Shown here: positions 10,322 through 11,618 of the stretch, piece by piece
How positions within the stretch are numbered: position 1 is the first letter of the stretch
Layout of the letters: each line of letters opens with the position of its first letter
Origin: Candidatus Kerfeldbacteria bacterium
GTDB lineage: Bacteria; Patescibacteriota; Patescibacteriia; UBA9570
Assembly: GCA_016207285.1 (NCBI GenBank)
Contig: JACQPW010000078.1
Span: 1-11,618 of the forward strand
Length of the DNA stretch: 11,618 nt
Direction of reading: 5' to 3'
Position numbers and translations under genes: made by a program
The notes under the pieces: model-generated
Seen by the model: only the letters and a program-made list of their open reading frames with translations
Told to the model about the DNA's origin: nothing
Databases searched by the model: none

Positions 10322-11469
10322 GGATGCTCAGTATCCCATTGACCGTAGACTGACATATAGGTTTTATTCATAACCGTCGCATCGTAATAGGGTTGATTAT
10401 CTGGTGTATGCACATGGTTCAGAATGCGATGACCGAGGTCGCTGCGAAGGTCAGCGCGCATCGTGTATTCTGGTGTAATTGTGGTATGCCCACGACGGTC
10501 GCTCCACCGCTGAAGTACATAGCGCCAGTCGATTCCGTCCGGCGTAGCCAAGACTGACCGCATCACGGCTAGATGTCGCTCTAGGGTTGCCGGATCGCGT
10601 AGTGTCCCAGACATGGCGCTGCGCCCGCTATCCCGTTGGAGAAAATATTTTCCCCAGACTTCTTCTGGCATGGTACGCGTTGTGATATCAATTCCAACCA
10701 ACGTAGGATCAGCGTCAGGCGGCTCCACCCGAAGTAACAGATCAACATGTTCATTCATATCTACACCGGCTCGGGCACGAAATGGCCGAAAGGGTGGTGC
10801 TACTCTACTTCCTAATCGTGCCGCCATCGTAAAGGTAATGCGTTCGGCCAACATACCTGGATGACGTAACGCTCCTTCAACCGTTGGACGAGTTAATTTT
10901 TTGGTATAGTTGCCAGGTACTACATACCGAGCGGCAATGTCTTGCCACGATACACCTTGATCTGCTAGCGCAGTGGCTTGTTTCCAGACCTGTGCGCCGA
11001 GCAACAAACGTGCTACAAACACTCGACGCATGATGGCACGATATTTCACATCTTCAACTAATTGACGAGTTCGATTAGCTTGCGGACGTTTGCGGCAATC
11101 TGGATTAAGAGTGGGCAGCATATCCCACTCCGCTGCTGCATCAAGATCGCCCAATGTGAGTTTCACAACACCTGGAACATCATGCTGACTCGGTAAATGT
11201 TTAAATTGATCAGGATGACGGCTGACGAACTCACCGCGTCGAGTGATATCTACTGGATATGTCGTCACAGCCAATGGAAGAAATTCCGGTAAATCATAGT
11301 CGAACTGTGACCAATCACCACCATTAATTCTCCTCGTGTTATCATGGAACCGTGCTTGGAGGAGGCCACGCAAATCACGCAGCTCTCTGATCTGCAGGTC
11401 TAAGCCCTCGATATGGTGAATGGCATTGTATGGCCCTCGAATGAGCTCTGGTTCGAATCGTTCGGGCAT
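10318..11469 (-). CDS. Unknown 383-residue soluble protein
   Basis: I do not recognise this protein. No signal peptide or membrane helix is visible, and it is rich in Arg, Asp and Pro. Residues about 140-165 form a basic helical stretch (RAIMRRVFVARLLLGAQVW). A HTH-like segment follows at about 169-200 (LADQGVSWQDIAARYVV), similar in spacing to resolvase-type helices. VDLLLRV...LVGIDITTR (241-265) is a strand-acid-strand pattern that could recall a PD-(D/E)XK nuclease core, but the lysine is absent (T-T-R), so this is only a thought. I chose the ATG at 11467-11469 because the upstream 23 residues run across the promoter of the divergent tRNA. A weak -10 (GATACT) ends 5 nt before this ATG, suggesting a leaderless mRNA. 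Convergent with the two-helix membrane protein. Confidence 0.65.
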   Translation of the reverse strand: MPERFEPELIRGPYNAIHHIEGLDLQIRELRDLRGLLQARFHDNTRRINGGDWSQFDYDLPEFLPLAVTTYPVDITRRGEFVSRHPDQFKHLPSQHDVPGVVKLTLGDLDAAAEWDMLPTLNPDCRKRPQANRTRQLVEDVKYRAIMRRVFVARLLLGAQVWKQATALADQGVSWQDIAARYVVPGNYTKKLTRPTVEGALRHPGMLAERITFTMAARLGSRVAPPFRPFRARAGVDMNEHVDLLLRVEPPDADPTLVGIDITTRTMPEEVWGKYFLQRDSGRSAMSGTLRDPATLERHLAVMRSVLATPDGIDWRYVLQRWSDRRGHTTITPEYTMRADLRSDLGHRILNHVHTPDNQPYYDATVMNKTYMSVYGQWDTEHP

Positions 11470-11491
11470 ATGACAGTATCTTAGCGGATGA

Positions 11492-11520
11492 TTGCAAAAA
11501 GCGAAATGATTTGTTAGAAT
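11492..11520 (+). promoter_or_regulatory. Promoter of the tRNA-Met gene
   Basis: TTGCAA (11492-11497), a 17-nt spacer and TAGAAT (11515-11520) preceded by TGT, so an extended -10. The predicted start is near 11527, leaving a leader of about 53 nt before the tRNA. That leader contains a small hairpin, GCCAC/GTGGC at 11534-11546. Confidence 0.65.
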
Positions 11521-11579
11521 ACCGCCCACCTTCGCCACGTTGTGGCTACGGTCGGTAAACAGCTCTTCGATATTTATAA

Positions 11580-11618
11580 GGCAGGGTAGCTCAGTTGGTT
11601 AGAGCGTGGGACTCATAA
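11580..11618 (+). tRNA. tRNA with anticodon CAT (probably elongator Met), 5' half
   Basis: The gene is cut by the right edge. Visible are the acceptor 5' strand GGCAGGG, TA, the D arm GCTC/GAGC with loop AGTTGGTTA, the anticodon 5' strand TGGGA and the loop CTCATAA with anticodon CAT. The paired start (G1) argues against initiator tRNA, which has an unpaired first base, although the 3' side is not visible. Elongator Met is likeliest; tRNA-Ile with a modified CAT anticodon is possible. Confidence 0.85.

Noticed and set aside
11470..11538. Longer N-terminus for the 383-residue protein
   Set aside because: It would start across the promoter of the divergent tRNA gene and adds a cysteine/histidine-rich stretch with no protein-like pattern.

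Overview
The window looks like chromosomal DNA from a bacterium of the candidate phyla radiation (Patescibacteria). That is an inference, because no 16S rRNA or large ribosomal operon is present. It rests on compact genes with very short gaps, almost no Shine-Dalgarno sequences, several genes whose -10 box sits exactly 6 nt before the ATG (leaderless mRNAs), many small unrecognised membrane proteins, tRNA genes without an encoded CCA, and large secreted repeat proteins in a small-genome style. A finer lineage cannot be fixed from the sequence alone.

Layout. 1-1025 (minus strand): an rpsO - unknown membrane protein - pnp operon, with a textbook TTGACA-17-TACACT promoter overlapped by an inverted repeat. 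1056-1583 (minus): a LabA/NYN-type nuclease gene with a leaderless promoter. 1588-2530: an anomalous block holding two GC-rich microgenes (69 and 64 codons) that point towards each other. They have their own leaders and Shine-Dalgarno sites; the 64-codon gene has a near-perfect sigma70 promoter and a clear terminator. A double-hairpin palindromic repeat lies between them. 2556-3701: a leaderless XerC/D-type tyrosine recombinase carrying a second copy of the repeat in frame inside its reading frame, with a third copy right after its stop codon.

3707-9001 (minus): a probable operon FG-GAP propeller protein -> CCA-adding enzyme -> glycoside hydrolase. Two exported proteins flank a tRNA-maturation gene. 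The 5' end of the cca gene is duplicated upstream of the FG-GAP gene as a 23-codon remnant, so the FG-GAP gene appears to have been inserted at the start of cca.

9053-10321 (plus): tRNA-Arg(TCT), a methyltransferase-like gene starting 2 nt after the tRNA, and a leaderless gene for a two-helix membrane protein with paired cysteines. 10318-11469 (minus): an unrecognised 383-residue protein whose stop codon shares a CTAG palindrome with the convergent gene. 11492-11618 (plus): a strong promoter and the 5' half of a tRNA with anticodon CAT.

The observations most worth following are the uniform leaderless promoter geometry, the cca duplication around the FG-GAP gene, the GC-rich microgene block, the palindromic repeat inserted in frame in the recombinase, and the methyltransferase gene apparently expressed by release from a tRNA transcript.
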